The translations under genes were made by a program, and so were the position numbers. From contig JAJZJL010000038.1 of NCBI GenBank assembly GCA_021810145.1, positions 1 through 37,285 on the forward strand: a stretch of 37,285 bases of DNA, in the 5' to 3' direction. Shown here piece by piece: positions 7,964-16,662 of this stretch. The notes beneath the pieces were generated by a model. That model saw nothing but the letters and a program-made list of their open reading frames with translations. It was not told where the DNA came from and made no database searches. Within the stretch, counting starts at the first letter, position 1; each line of letters starts with the position of its first letter. This DNA is from Planctomycetota bacterium. Its GTDB lineage: Bacteria > Planctomycetota > Phycisphaerae > WQYP01.

Positions 7964-8992
7964 TTGATTCCAAGAATTGTGAATGATCCATTCGCCATAC
8001 TGTTGGTCCTGGCGCTGGTGGTTTGCAATGTCGGCACTACCGCCAATGCCAATGCCGCATTACCAACGGCACCACAGGCGATGCTGGCTCGTTTGGGCAT
8101 GCGCCCGATTCATGTGCATGATCCTTCCCCGATTATCCGGTGCGGTAAAGTGTTCTGGATTTTCTCAACCGGGCCCGGAATTATTTCTTATTATTCAACG
8201 GATCTGCTGCACTGGAAGCCGGGTCCGAGGGTGTTTGCCCAACTACCGCACTGGGCACATAAGATGGTGCCGGGTAATCATAATTTTCTCTGGGCACCGG
8301 ATATCCTGATTCTGCATGGCCGATACCTGCTTTATTACGCGGTTTCCACATTTGGAGCCAAGCGTTCGGTAATCGGCCTGGCCACCAACAAAACACTGAA
8401 TCCCAAAAGCCCGGCTTTTGACTGGAAAGACCGGGGGCTGGTCATCGGATCCAATTCGAAAGACAGCTTCAACGCCATTGACCCCGGCGTAATCCGCACG
8501 CCCGGCGACAGGCTATGGATGTCGTTCGGATCATTTTTTTCGGGAATCAAGCTTATTGAACTTAACATCCATACGGGCCTGCCCGACCGGAGACACCGCC
8601 ACATCTACTCTCTGGCGTGGCACCGCACCATTGAGGCCTCGCAGATTTTTCATTACGGTGCCTGGTACTACCTGTTTGTCAACTGGGGATACTGCTGCCG
8701 TGGAATTCACAGTACCTACAACATTCGCGTTGGCCGCAGCCGACGGATCACCGGCCCCTACTTTGACGCACACGGCACCAACATGCTTCAGGGTGGCGGA
8801 ACGCTGTTTCTCGATACAATTGGGCCATTCATCGGACCGGGCCAGGCCGGCGTATTTGAAAATCATGGAACACTCTATTTCACCTGTCATTTCTATAACG
8901 GCCTGCGGCACGGATTATCGCAATTGAGCATCCTGCGGATGATTTTTAATTCCGCCGGATGGCCCAAGCTGATGCTCTGGCCGGAAAAGTAA
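7964..8992 (+). CDS. Secreted glycoside hydrolase family 43 (arabinanase-like)
   Basis: A predicted exported enzyme that cleaves alpha-1,5-linked arabinan. A signal peptide is visible (AILLVLALVVCNVGTTANANA, residues 11-31, with an AxA-type cleavage site). The mature part shows the five-bladed propeller pattern of GH43 with its three acidic residues: D53 in HVHDPSP (general base), D173 in NAIDPG (pKa modulator) and E224 in TIEASQ (likely acid). The FLWAPD motif at 108-113 is also typical of endo-arabinanases. Its 342 residues match a single-domain GH43. The start is taken as TTG at 7964, with AAAAGGA about seven bases upstream; GTG at 7979 is an alternative but would shorten the signal peptide. 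An AraC-type regulator gene follows on the same strand, suggesting sugar-responsive control. Confidence 0.82.
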   Translation: MIPRIVNDPFAILLVLALVVCNVGTTANANAALPTAPQAMLARLGMRPIHVHDPSPIIRCGKVFWIFSTGPGIISYYSTDLLHWKPGPRVFAQLPHWAHKMVPGNHNFLWAPDILILHGRYLLYYAVSTFGAKRSVIGLATNKTLNPKSPAFDWKDRGLVIGSNSKDSFNAIDPGVIRTPGDRLWMSFGSFFSGIKLIELNIHTGLPDRRHRHIYSLAWHRTIEASQIFHYGAWYYLFVNWGYCCRGIHSTYNIRVGRSRRITGPYFDAHGTNMLQGGGTLFLDTIGPFIGPGQAGVFENHGTLYFTCHFYNGLRHGLSQLSILRMIFNSAGWPKLMLWPEK

Positions 8993-9160
8993 CCGTTCGA
9001 TTTTGTCCGTTTGACAGAATTGCAATCAGGCGGGGAAAATTATTTCCAGTCAAGCCGCACCGATCCGTCCGGACAAAAGGAAAGAAAATATGAACCGGAT
9101 AGACTTGAAAAGCGGGGAATACTGACGGACGGCCTAAAGCATATTACAATAAGAGGTCAG

Positions 9161-10000
9161 ATGACTACATGCACATTAGATATTAAAATCCCGCGACCGG
9201 TGCGAGCGCTGTTTGCCGGCCTGTTTGTCAGCCCCGGCAACTGGCGGCACCGCGATGATGTGCGCCCGGACTTTGAAATTATTATGGTTCGGCGCGGCCA
9301 ATTGGCCATGTGGGAGGAAGACCAGAAATTCATCATCAATGCCAATGAAACCCTGCTGCTGTGGCCGGATCGGAAACACGGCGGTTTGCAGGTACATGAC
9401 CGGCGACTCTCCTTTTACTGGTTGCATTTTTCATTGGCCGGTTCCGCCGGCAATGGGGCCACGCTGACAACGCTGCCACAGGTTGGTTCACCGGCCCGGC
9501 CGGACCGCATGCAGGAATTATTTCATCGCTTTTTATCTGATTTTGGCGCCGGTGATGACTGGAAATCGGGACCGCTAAATGATCCGCTGGCGGATCTGCT
9601 GCTTTTGCAGATTCTGGCTGAGGCCGCAACGCAGCGCAATACGGCAAAATCCACAAATGAGCCGGCTTTGGTGCAGAACATACGCGCTTATATTGACGCC
9701 CATTTCTTTGAACCCATCGGCCCGGCGGATGTGGTAAAGTCCCTGCGGTACAGCGGGGTGTACCTGCGACAGACTTTTCGCCACGCCACAGGTCTTACAT
9801 TAAGTCAGGCCATTCAAAATCGGCGCATGCTGGAAGCCCGGCGGCTGCTATTGGAAACAACGCTGACCTTGAAGGAAATAGCTTTTCGCTGCGGCTTTGA
9901 TGACGAGGGATATTTTTGCCGGGTATTTCGGAAAAATGAAGGCGTCAATCCAACCGTATTTCGCAATACCCGGCTGAAACTGCCCATCAATGTCATTTAA
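9161..10000 (+). CDS. AraC-family transcriptional regulator
   Basis: A 279-residue one-component regulator. The N-terminal part (about 15-95) has the cupin-like sugar-sensing pattern with DFEIIMVRRGQLAMW and a WLHFSL strand. The C-terminal 100 residues carry the two helix-turn-helix units of AraC/XylS proteins, ending with the signature LTLKEIAFRCGFDDEGYFCRVFRKNEGVNPTVFR. I set the start at ATG 9161, with AAGAGG four bases upstream, rather than the far upstream TTG at 9011. The TTG at 9011 belongs to TTGACA and may instead be a -35 box, although no good -10 follows. It sits 168 bases after the GH43 gene on the same strand and probably controls it in response to a pentose or oligosaccharide; that link is inferred from position. 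Confidence 0.88.
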   Translation: MTTCTLDIKIPRPVRALFAGLFVSPGNWRHRDDVRPDFEIIMVRRGQLAMWEEDQKFIINANETLLLWPDRKHGGLQVHDRRLSFYWLHFSLAGSAGNGATLTTLPQVGSPARPDRMQELFHRFLSDFGAGDDWKSGPLNDPLADLLLLQILAEAATQRNTAKSTNEPALVQNIRAYIDAHFFEPIGPADVVKSLRYSGVYLRQTFRHATGLTLSQAIQNRRMLEARRLLLETTLTLKEIAFRCGFDDEGYFCRVFRKNEGVNPTVFRNTRLKLPINVI

Positions 10001-10799
10001 TCACGCCATCGATAAACCGCGGTATTTCAATGGCCAGCGGCGTGATGGAAATCAACAGCCAGACCAGTTGGTGCCTCAACACCGTAAATCGTCGGCAACA
10101 CGTAACGCCACATTGACCGCTTTGAAATAAGGAAGACAAAACGCGGGGCCGAAACGTGCCGATTGCTGCCGTTGCGCAAGTCGAAGAATCAGGCAACACA
10201 ACACCGTGCCACAATCCGTCAATTTCCTCGCGATCTGCGAAGAATTTCCAGCTCGGCACACCGACGCAACGGAAATTCACAAGGAGGTAGCGGAGGTTAC
10301 GGAGGGGTGTCAATGATCAATGAGCAGCGAACAGCAGAAAGCGATCAGCTTTCAGCGAGCGATGACCAAAGCAGAATGAACTGTTAAAATGCATATCTAT
10401 CCGTGCTTTTGATCAGTGATCAGTGGTTATTGATCGCCGGCCGTTCCTCCGCTCACCTCCGCTACCTCCTTGTGCAATCCCTCCCGTATCCGTGGCACAA
10501 TCCGTCAATGTATTGCTTCAGTCGGAAATGGAGCAACGGGGTTTTGGCTTAAGGGATAAGATGGTGCCGTGGCGACGCTGCCGAGCCTGAATCAGGGCGA
10601 TGAAAAGCAGCCGGAGCGGCAGACCCTGTCGGGCAACCGGAACCGACGACATATCAACGATGCTCCATGCGGGTAAAAACAGGGGGAAAACCGGGGGCAA
10701 AAGCGTGCCTTTCGGTGCGGTTGCCTGCCACCATGAATTAAAGGATGGCACATCAATAAAACCCGCACCAGATGCGGAAAACCCGCATGAATCAAGCAT
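10001..10799. other. Repeat-containing intergenic region at the chromosome-element boundary
   Basis: No gene is supported. It contains a perfect 20-bp inverted repeat (10278-10297 and 10455-10474) and a direct repeat CACAATCCGTCAAT (near 10207 and 10495). It also has TGATCA-rich text (10310-10435) resembling that near 3780 and 4250, so it belongs with the chromosomal repeat-rich DNA. Confidence 0.6.
10278..10474. repeat. Perfect 20-bp inverted repeat pair with 157-bp spacer
   Basis: CACAAGGAGGTAGCGGAGGT at 10278-10297 is the exact reverse complement of 10455-10474. Weaker similarity continues inward (TACGGAGG versus GAGCGGAGG). It might be a MITE-like unit or a pair of dispersed repeats in opposite orientation. 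Confidence 0.6.
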
Positions 10800-10841
10800 T
10801 GCGCCCGACAGGGATCGAACCTGTGACCTGCGGTTTAGGAA
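10800..10841 (-). tRNA. 3' half of a tRNA-Arg(CCU) gene: attachment-site remnant
   Basis: On the minus strand the sequence runs TTCCTAA (anticodon loop, CCU), ACCGC, AGGTC, then a perfect T arm (ACAGG, loop TTCGATC, CCTGT) and the 3' acceptor strand CGGGCGC with discriminator A. The 5' half (acceptor, D arm and 5' anticodon stem) is absent: the bases upstream, from 10842 on, do not pair. A tRNA cut at the anticodon loop is the usual product of tyrosine-integrase insertion into tRNA genes, where the far end retains the 3' part. Polarity says the element lies to the right and that the whole tRNA should stand at its other end, outside the window. This is a scar and not a working tRNA gene. Confidence 0.8.
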
Positions 10842-11511
10842 GCAGTTCTTTGTTGCTGCTGAAAAGCTCATGAAACCCAGCAATTACCTTATTTTACTGC
10901 GAACAATGCCTTTTGCAAGGCTTCGCCAAGCATTATGATTTTCGATGCTGTAAGGCGGTATTTTCAGGCCAAAACGGTACCAAAACGGTAGACGTGGATC
11001 ATAGATGTACAACGAAGGTTCGGCTAAGAATTTCAGAATGCTAATTGTGATGGTATTTTTGTAGCATTACATAAGGGGATCCGGCATGCCATGGTAACGG
11101 ATGCGAACCACTTTATAATCCCATGGCCCGCTCACTAATAATTGCAATCACGATTCTTCCCCGTTCCCGTCAGCAATCAAAATATTAGCTCTAGTATGTT
11201 CATGCTGATCACGGTGAAATATAAACATAGTCCGCACCACAAGTTTGGGTGTGGACAAGGCTGTGCTATTTTACTGTGATGTTATGCTCTTCATAACCTG
11301 CGTACGATCTTCGACCTTCGTGATGTCGGCGGCACTATTTTGAAGTGGGCTGCGTATCTGTTGGTTCGATTTCAATGGTCGGACACAGCCGAACATTTTA
11401 GAGATACGACTACTGAAGCCGCCCGTTCCAGCGCAGTACCAAACATTCGTTATTTGCGATCTGCCATAAATTTAATCTCTCTCCATTGGCTGAATTAATA
11501 CGCCATGAATA
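10842..11511. other. Non-coding end of the integrated element
   Basis: About 670 bases, more AT-rich than the surroundings, with no supportable gene. Near the attachment scar is a tandem 11-bp repeat, CCAAAACGGTA at 10969-10979 and 10980-10990, which could be an arm-type integrase site. No integrase gene lies here; it would be expected at the opposite end of the element. Confidence 0.5.
10969..10990 (+). repeat. Tandem 11-bp direct repeat CCAAAACGGTA
   Basis: Two exact adjacent copies, 128 bases inside the tRNA scar. Paired short repeats at this distance from an attachment core are typical of integrase arm sites, but the role here is inferred only from position. Confidence 0.5.
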
Positions 11512-11799
11512 TCACAGCCTCGCCCCAACTTCATTGGACAATTTGCCTTCGCCAACTCTTGGCCCTTTTCGCCGGACACTATTCACTTGCCGGTTCTTGA
11601 ACGCCTGAAACTCCCGGTCCGCATCCATAAATCGCCGGGCCATCTCACGCACCAGGTCCGCATCGGCAACCTCCGCGTTGTAAGCCTGCTTGTAGTACTG
11701 CCGGTAGAGTTGTAAATCCAGCCCCATACGGTAGTCAACTTTAATATTACACTGGGTTGTCGTCGTGTGATGAAATGCCGGTAAGGATATGTCGGTCAT
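11512..11799 (-). CDS. Small protein of unknown function, last gene of the trb operon
   Basis: A 95-residue charged protein that I do not recognise. It begins MTDISLPAFHHTTTTQCNIK and has a mid-section rich in Tyr, Arg and acidic residues (YRQYYKQAYNAEVADADLV) likely to be helical, then a basic tail. No signal peptide or membrane segment is visible. Coding is supported by a strong ribosome binding site, AAAAGGAG with eight bases to the ATG, and by its place downstream of trbI on the same strand about 90 bases after its stop. Nothing in the sequence assigns a role; it could be an element maintenance or accessory transfer protein. Confidence 0.6.
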   Translation of the reverse strand: MTDISLPAFHHTTTTQCNIKVDYRMGLDLQLYRQYYKQAYNAEVADADLVREMARRFMDADREFQAFKNRQVNSVRRKGPRVGEGKLSNEVGARL

Positions 11800-11890
11800 G
11801 ATTGGTTCTCCTTTTGCAGTTGTTTATAATGTCTTTCTTGTCTGATGCGAGGTTCGCTTCCGCCGAATGTTTCAACATTCTTCAGCGGCC

Positions 11891-13438
11891 TCAAGGCCGG
11901 TACGGCTTTAACACCATGTCCGTATTAACCAGAACGCGAAACGGCCACCCGGGCCGAATCGTAATCGTCGGCTGCACGTTGAGTTGCCGGTCAATAATCT
12001 TCTGACCGATCTGGGAACCTTCCTGGGCAATCGTATTGCCCACCACATCCTGATTGGTGGAGGTACTGTTGGGGTTAATGGCCAGATTGCCACCGTAAGC
12101 GATGGCGGTGCTTAAGGCTGCGGCCTGGGAGAGCTTGGCAAAGTGGTAATTCACCTGATCATGAAGACCCGATTGACCTTCCTGGTTGGTACCCGGCATG
12201 GCATCAAGCACAATCGAATCGCCATTGGGCAGTATCAACCTCTGCCAGGCCACCAATACTCGGTTTTCCCCATTGCCAACCACACTGCTGTAACGACCTA
12301 ATAACCGCGATCCCTGCGGTATGAGCAGATATTTGCCCGACACGGAATCAAAGACGTTTTGCGTCACCGTGCCGATGATCTGGCCCGGCAGATCGCTATT
12401 GATACCTGTGACCAGCGCGCCGGGGATCACGGTGCCGGCCTGAATTTCATAAGGGGAAGCCGGCGGCGTCAACGGTTCGGCCAAATAGGATTGAACCGCA
12501 GCGGATGATTTCATAAAGGCCCGGTGCTCCTGTTGAATTGCGGTGCCTTGGCTGCCGGAGCCAATTCCCTGGCTCGAATTTCCATACGGTCCTTGAAATC
12601 CCGGAGGAATGACGCCGCCGATCAAGCCGCTACCCGCGCCCAGCAAGGAGGGATTCGTTATCGGTGGCGTTCCATTGCCGCTATTGCTATACGCATTTTG
12701 CGCCATACCAGCAAAAACAACCGGGGCATTCATGGCCTGGCGCCACTGGCGTTGCAAGGATTTTAATTCACGCAATCGCCGCCGATCTGGTGCGGAGATT
12801 TGGTTGGGTTGGGACACCGCAGACCGAGATGAGTTCCTGGCTGGCGCTGCTGAATGGCTCGGAACCGTAGTGACGGCATGGTTATCCGCTTGCGGCCAGG
12901 TGTAGGTCTGCGGCAACGTGCTCAAAAGAGCGTTGCTGTCGGCCACTTCGCTCGACGGCTGTACAGCAATATTGGAAGATTGTCTGCTTCTTTGTACCTG
13001 CGGAACTGTTGGCGCACCACCCAAACCAATGATCAGGGCCGTGCCCACCGCGCCTGCGGCAACCAGCAGTATCAGCATGACCGCCCTGGGTTTTAATCGC
13101 GTCACCCTGGGTTGCGGCGTGTGCATGCGCAGCACGGTCTGGCCATCTTGTTTCTCGGTCGGCAGATCATAAGGGTCTGGCATCTGATCCGGAGAATTTC
13201 CGGTGGAACCATTCGCGGGATCATTGGTTTGCCGTTGAGTTTGCTGCGGAGATTGAGCTTCGGCCATCGGATGCACCTCGGAAGCCTGCGGTGGTGCCGC
13301 TGTGGCGGACTGCGCATCCAAAGGCAATGCAGAAGTACCCTCATCCGTGTCACCCAGGTTGGGTTCCGGCGTCAAGTTTTCTCCCGCCGTTTGTGGTTCA
13401 ATGATTTCGTTTGTGTCTTTATTGGTTATTTCATCCAT
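11891..13438 (-). CDS. trbI: TrbI/VirB10-like conjugal transfer protein
   Basis: VirB10 proteins span the periplasm, anchored in the inner membrane and reaching the outer-membrane core complex, and sense ATP-driven changes in the type IV secretion machine. This 515-residue copy has a long acidic, Pro/Gln-rich cytoplasmic N-terminus, one membrane helix at about 119-141 (AVMLILLVAAGAVGTALIIG), a Pro/Gln/Ser-rich linker and the conserved C-terminal beta-barrel. The C-terminal part includes YEIQAGTVIPGALVTGINSD, LLIPQGSRLLGRY and a TIRPGWPFRVLV ending. The ATG at 13438 has GAGAGG six bases upstream and is preferred to a start five codons earlier. It follows trbG in the operon, the standard Trb order. 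Confidence 0.93.
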   Translation of the reverse strand: MDEITNKDTNEIIEPQTAGENLTPEPNLGDTDEGTSALPLDAQSATAAPPQASEVHPMAEAQSPQQTQRQTNDPANGSTGNSPDQMPDPYDLPTEKQDGQTVLRMHTPQPRVTRLKPRAVMLILLVAAGAVGTALIIGLGGAPTVPQVQRSRQSSNIAVQPSSEVADSNALLSTLPQTYTWPQADNHAVTTVPSHSAAPARNSSRSAVSQPNQISAPDRRRLRELKSLQRQWRQAMNAPVVFAGMAQNAYSNSGNGTPPITNPSLLGAGSGLIGGVIPPGFQGPYGNSSQGIGSGSQGTAIQQEHRAFMKSSAAVQSYLAEPLTPPASPYEIQAGTVIPGALVTGINSDLPGQIIGTVTQNVFDSVSGKYLLIPQGSRLLGRYSSVVGNGENRVLVAWQRLILPNGDSIVLDAMPGTNQEGQSGLHDQVNYHFAKLSQAAALSTAIAYGGNLAINPNSTSTNQDVVGNTIAQEGSQIGQKIIDRQLNVQPTITIRPGWPFRVLVNTDMVLKPYRP

Positions 13439-13516
13439 CGCTTTTCCTCTCATTACATGGGTTGTGATGTTAAAAATTCTTTCTGATCCGTGATTACCTT
13501 GCTGTGTTTCTCCATG

Positions 13517-14530
13517 TTATTTGGGCTTGGCTCGTACAATTCGCACAATGGTCTGCGGACTTTCGCCCAGACGCAGTTCCGCCTCATTGAACAATTGATC
13601 GACGATGTAGTAATCGCCTTCGATGCGGTAGTTAACGATCTGGGCACGCCCATTGCGACCCAACACAAACAGGGGCGGGGCTGCGGTAACGCCAAGTTCC
13701 GGTGGGAACTCAATAAAGGTCTTTTCCCCATCATCAAAAGCACGCAAAGGCGTCCATGGCGGCGTTTTTCCCTTCTGCTTGAGAATCAGATAATTGAAAT
13801 TCATCTTGGATAGATGCAGGTTCCCACCCAAAATAGCCGCCTGGCGGCGGTTCTCACGTTGCATCGTGTGGCGAATCATGATCAGATCACCAAACGGATA
13901 ATGCCATGCGATCATGGTCTGATAAACCCCCACCGCCACGCTCTGTAGATCAAGCTGATAAATTCTCTTGCTGGTGGTAATGACCATGTTGGTGCTCAAA
14001 TCCGGTAAACGGGGCTTGACCAGCACCAGTGTCTGACGCCGCGGCTCGGAACCGGCATGGACTTCCTGCACAATCCAGCGGGTTGTATCCCCGGCGGCGC
14101 AGCTTTCCAGCTTTTCGCCTGGAGCAAGTGCAATCGTCGTGACAAAGCCCGGACTGGTGATGGCGGTATACACCACGCCCGGGGCATAGTTGTAGTACTG
14201 AACCGCATCAATAAATCCCGTGGGTGTCGGCTCCCGTGTGGCCCTGGCCACCGCATTGACAATACTCTGTAAAACATTGCCAGAATGTCCCGCTTGGATT
14301 TTACGAGCCATCGTTACCGGCAATGGCCGCAGTTGCGGCTCAAGTACCGGCACTTTGACCTCGACGACTTTGGGCGGGGCCGGATTGGGGGCCAGATGGG
14401 CGGGTACCAGGCGCGTATCCGGCCCCACGACAATATCCGGCTTTTGCGAAGTGCATCCGGCCAACAGGCCCAGCGCCGCCATCAGGCCCCAACCGGCAAA
14501 ACTTTTAAAGCCTTTTGTTTTGAAGTTCAT
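13517..14530 (-). CDS. trbG: TrbG/VirB9-like outer-membrane lipoprotein
   Basis: TrbG forms the outer-membrane ring of the secretion channel together with TrbI. The 337-residue product has a lipoprotein signal peptide with lipobox LLAGC and lipidated Cys26. A Pro-rich region follows, then two beta-rich domains: one around 115-215 (including FVTTIALAPGEKLESCAAGDTTRW) and a C-terminal one (FDDGEKTFIEFPPELGVTAAPPLFVLG, then a VDQLFNEAELRLG segment) characteristic of VirB9/TrbG. The lipid anchor is notable because VirB9 itself usually relies on a separate VirB7 lipoprotein, and no virB7-like gene is visible here. AAAGGA lies eight bases before the ATG. It stands between trbF and trbI. Confidence 0.93.
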   Translation of the reverse strand: MNFKTKGFKSFAGWGLMAALGLLAGCTSQKPDIVVGPDTRLVPAHLAPNPAPPKVVEVKVPVLEPQLRPLPVTMARKIQAGHSGNVLQSIVNAVARATREPTPTGFIDAVQYYNYAPGVVYTAITSPGFVTTIALAPGEKLESCAAGDTTRWIVQEVHAGSEPRRQTLVLVKPRLPDLSTNMVITTSKRIYQLDLQSVAVGVYQTMIAWHYPFGDLIMIRHTMQRENRRQAAILGGNLHLSKMNFNYLILKQKGKTPPWTPLRAFDDGEKTFIEFPPELGVTAAPPLFVLGRNGRAQIVNYRIEGDYYIVDQLFNEAELRLGESPQTIVRIVRAKPK

Positions 14531-14647
14531 GTAAAAATCCTTTCCAAAATAAAAGCGGTTATCTGAATTCCATTTTTCAACGTCGGTTCACAGTTTTCTC
14601 TTCACGCCGCCGACTTCCCCGCTGGGCATGGGCGTCTCTCTTTCCGA

Positions 14648-15343
14648 TTATCGCACCGTTTGCACCGGAGCATCAAAGTCGCGGCTCCAGGTAAAACTGG
14701 TGATATAAACGCCCAGCGGATTGTTAAATACCGCATGGGCGTTTTGCGGCGGGATCAGCTTGATCTCAAATAGACCGGTGTAACGCACCGAACGCTTTTC
14801 AATGCCATGACGGAAGGTGGCTTCGATCCAGCGCACCTGATACGTGGTCTTACTGCGCTGGAGAATGCTGACCAGGTGAACGGTTCGGGCATCGGTATTT
14901 ACATGGCTTTGTGAGGCCGCATACTGGTTCATGGCCCGCACCGCGTCGCCAGCCAAAAAGTGGTAGGCCTGCAACCATTGATTCCGCAGTACCACCGGAT
15001 CCAACGGACGGGACCGGACCAAACGCACCACCTGACCGACAAAGTAGCCGATCTGGGCCGTATCGGGTCTATAAAGTCCATTGGCCAGTTCAATGCGGCC
15101 CGGCATTCCCACCCGGTTTATCGGTACAACGTAAGCGGCCACCTGGCGTGTCAGGCTCATGTAGACCAAGGCACTGGTGGAAAGAATCGCCAAACCCAGA
15201 CATCCCAGAGCCGCAAGCCGCCAGTGACCCGCCTGCTGGCGGGCGGTTCCGATCCGCTGATCCCAGGCTTTGGCCGCCTGACTGTACGGTGTCTGGTAAT
15301 CAGTCTTATTATTCCGGCCATAACTGGTGGTTGAAAATCCCAT
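14648..15343 (-). CDS. trbF: TrbF/VirB8-like assembly protein
   Basis: VirB8 family proteins are bitopic inner-membrane proteins that nucleate assembly of the type IV secretion complex. This 231-residue protein has a cytoplasmic N-terminus (YQTPYSQAAKAWDQRIG, typical of TrbF), one membrane helix at about 43-63 (LAALGCLGLAILSTSALVYM) and a periplasmic domain resembling the NTF2-like VirB8 fold, with YFVGQVVRLVRSRPLDPVVLRNQW and the RWIEATF strand. Translation is placed at ATG 15343, with GGAG seven bases upstream, not at an in-frame ATG seven codons earlier. It lies downstream of trbL in the same operon. Confidence 0.92.
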   Translation of the reverse strand: MGFSTTSYGRNNKTDYQTPYSQAAKAWDQRIGTARQQAGHWRLAALGCLGLAILSTSALVYMSLTRQVAAYVVPINRVGMPGRIELANGLYRPDTAQIGYFVGQVVRLVRSRPLDPVVLRNQWLQAYHFLAGDAVRAMNQYAASQSHVNTDARTVHLVSILQRSKTTYQVRWIEATFRHGIEKRSVRYTGLFEIKLIPPQNAHAVFNNPLGVYITSFTWSRDFDAPVQTVR

Positions 15344-15447
15344 TTTTAAACTCCATAAATACATTCAAGCTGATCTATAAAAAGTATTGCAAAAACTCTT
15401 CCACTGTTTTTCACATATCAAATCATGGCCGTTTCGCGGCCATTAGG

Positions 15448-16611
15448 TTATTCCTCTGATAGTCCGCTGCGGCCCGCACTGAATCCTCCACCACCCGATC
15501 CGCCGATCTTGCCGATCCCATTGCTGATTTTTTGACTACCAGACCGAAGATGATCGAAAGATGTTGGTGATGTGCCGGATGCGGATCGCGATGGCGTTGT
15601 CTGCGACGAAGTTCCGGCCTTGGCGGATCCCGTTGGTAAAGCACCATTTCCACTGGCCGCAGCGTTTCCAGTGGAGGTGATGGTGGATGCGGCCCGCACC
15701 GATGCCAGAGACGCCCCAACCACAGAGCCGGCTAAAAAGGTTCCGCCGCCATATACCGCCTGGCCGGAGCCAAAGGCCACCGCACCGGCACCGCCGGCTG
15801 CTCCAACCATGTTTGCCGCGCCCAGGCTCGGTCCGCCGGAGACCAGATCACCAGCTAACCGTGTCGCGGTAATCGCCAACACCATCAGCACAATGGCTCC
15901 CAGTGCGATATCCAGAGCCGAACGGATCGTGATAGACTGGGGATTAAGCTGCAGGTGACCAAAGGCCAGATCACCGATTCCGGCTACTAAGGTTAATACC
16001 ATGAGTCTTACACCGGATGACACGACCCAGCCCAATGGACGTTCGGCAATAAATGCGGTCTTGGAAAGCACCCCAAAGGGTATCAGCACAAAGGCCGCTA
16101 ATGATCCGAGTTTAAAGGATAGAATCGTCACAACAGCCTGTATGGCGACTATAAAGAACGCGGCCAGAATGGCCAGTACCGCCAATGTCAGCAGTGCAAT
16201 CTGCGGAAAGTTCTTAAAAAAGCCGATTGGCCCGCACAGATTGCCTATTTCCGTCATGATCGGGGAACTGGCGGTAAAGCCGCGATAGGCAATATTGCCG
16301 GGGTTCAGCAGATACACTTGGGGAAAACCTATTCCACCCGCTTCAAAGCCCAGGTACATAAATGATTGGGCAACTGTATCGGTGAGGCTCTGCCAGTTCT
16401 GCACCAGCCATACAAAGAATCCAATGTAGACGATCTTACGCGCCAATTTGACCATGACCTGGTCTTCCGACAAGGCCCAGAGCATGGCTGATAAAACGAT
16501 ATTCATAATAATTAGAAAATTCAGCAGCCAGACCACATGGCCCTGGATCAGGCCAAAGGCGCTGTTAATGGTTTGCAGGTATTGGTTCAGAATCAGATTG
16601 ATGGAATCCAT
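15448..16611 (-). CDS. trbL: TrbL/VirB6-like polytopic channel protein
   Basis: TrbL/VirB6 forms the inner-membrane part of the DNA translocation path. The 387-residue product has several hydrophobic helices in its first 250 residues (for example WLLNFLIIMNIVLSAMLWAL, IALLTLAVLAILAAFFIVAI and LALGAIVLMVLAITATRLAG) and the TrbL-typical FKLGSLAAFVLIPFGVLSKTAFIAE stretch. The C-terminal 130 residues are Gly/Ser/Ala-rich and low in complexity, as often seen in this family. The ATG at 16611 has AAAGGTG three bases upstream; an earlier in-frame start eight codons before is less well placed. Neighbours are trbJ upstream and trbF downstream. Confidence 0.92.
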   Translation of the reverse strand: MDSINLILNQYLQTINSAFGLIQGHVVWLLNFLIIMNIVLSAMLWALSEDQVMVKLARKIVYIGFFVWLVQNWQSLTDTVAQSFMYLGFEAGGIGFPQVYLLNPGNIAYRGFTASSPIMTEIGNLCGPIGFFKNFPQIALLTLAVLAILAAFFIVAIQAVVTILSFKLGSLAAFVLIPFGVLSKTAFIAERPLGWVVSSGVRLMVLTLVAGIGDLAFGHLQLNPQSITIRSALDIALGAIVLMVLAITATRLAGDLVSGGPSLGAANMVGAAGGAGAVAFGSGQAVYGGGTFLAGSVVGASLASVRAASTITSTGNAAASGNGALPTGSAKAGTSSQTTPSRSASGTSPTSFDHLRSGSQKISNGIGKIGGSGGGGFSAGRSGLSEE

Positions 16612-16662
16612 AAACACCTTTATGTAACGGCTCAACGTTGACCGCTTTACCTCGTTATCTTT

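Noticed and set aside
10518..10938. Open frames across the tRNA fragment on both strands (containing RDRTCDLRFRK and NRRSQVRSLSGA)
   Set aside because: These peptides are translations of the tRNA 3' end, a known source of false protein calls; there is no ribosome binding site.
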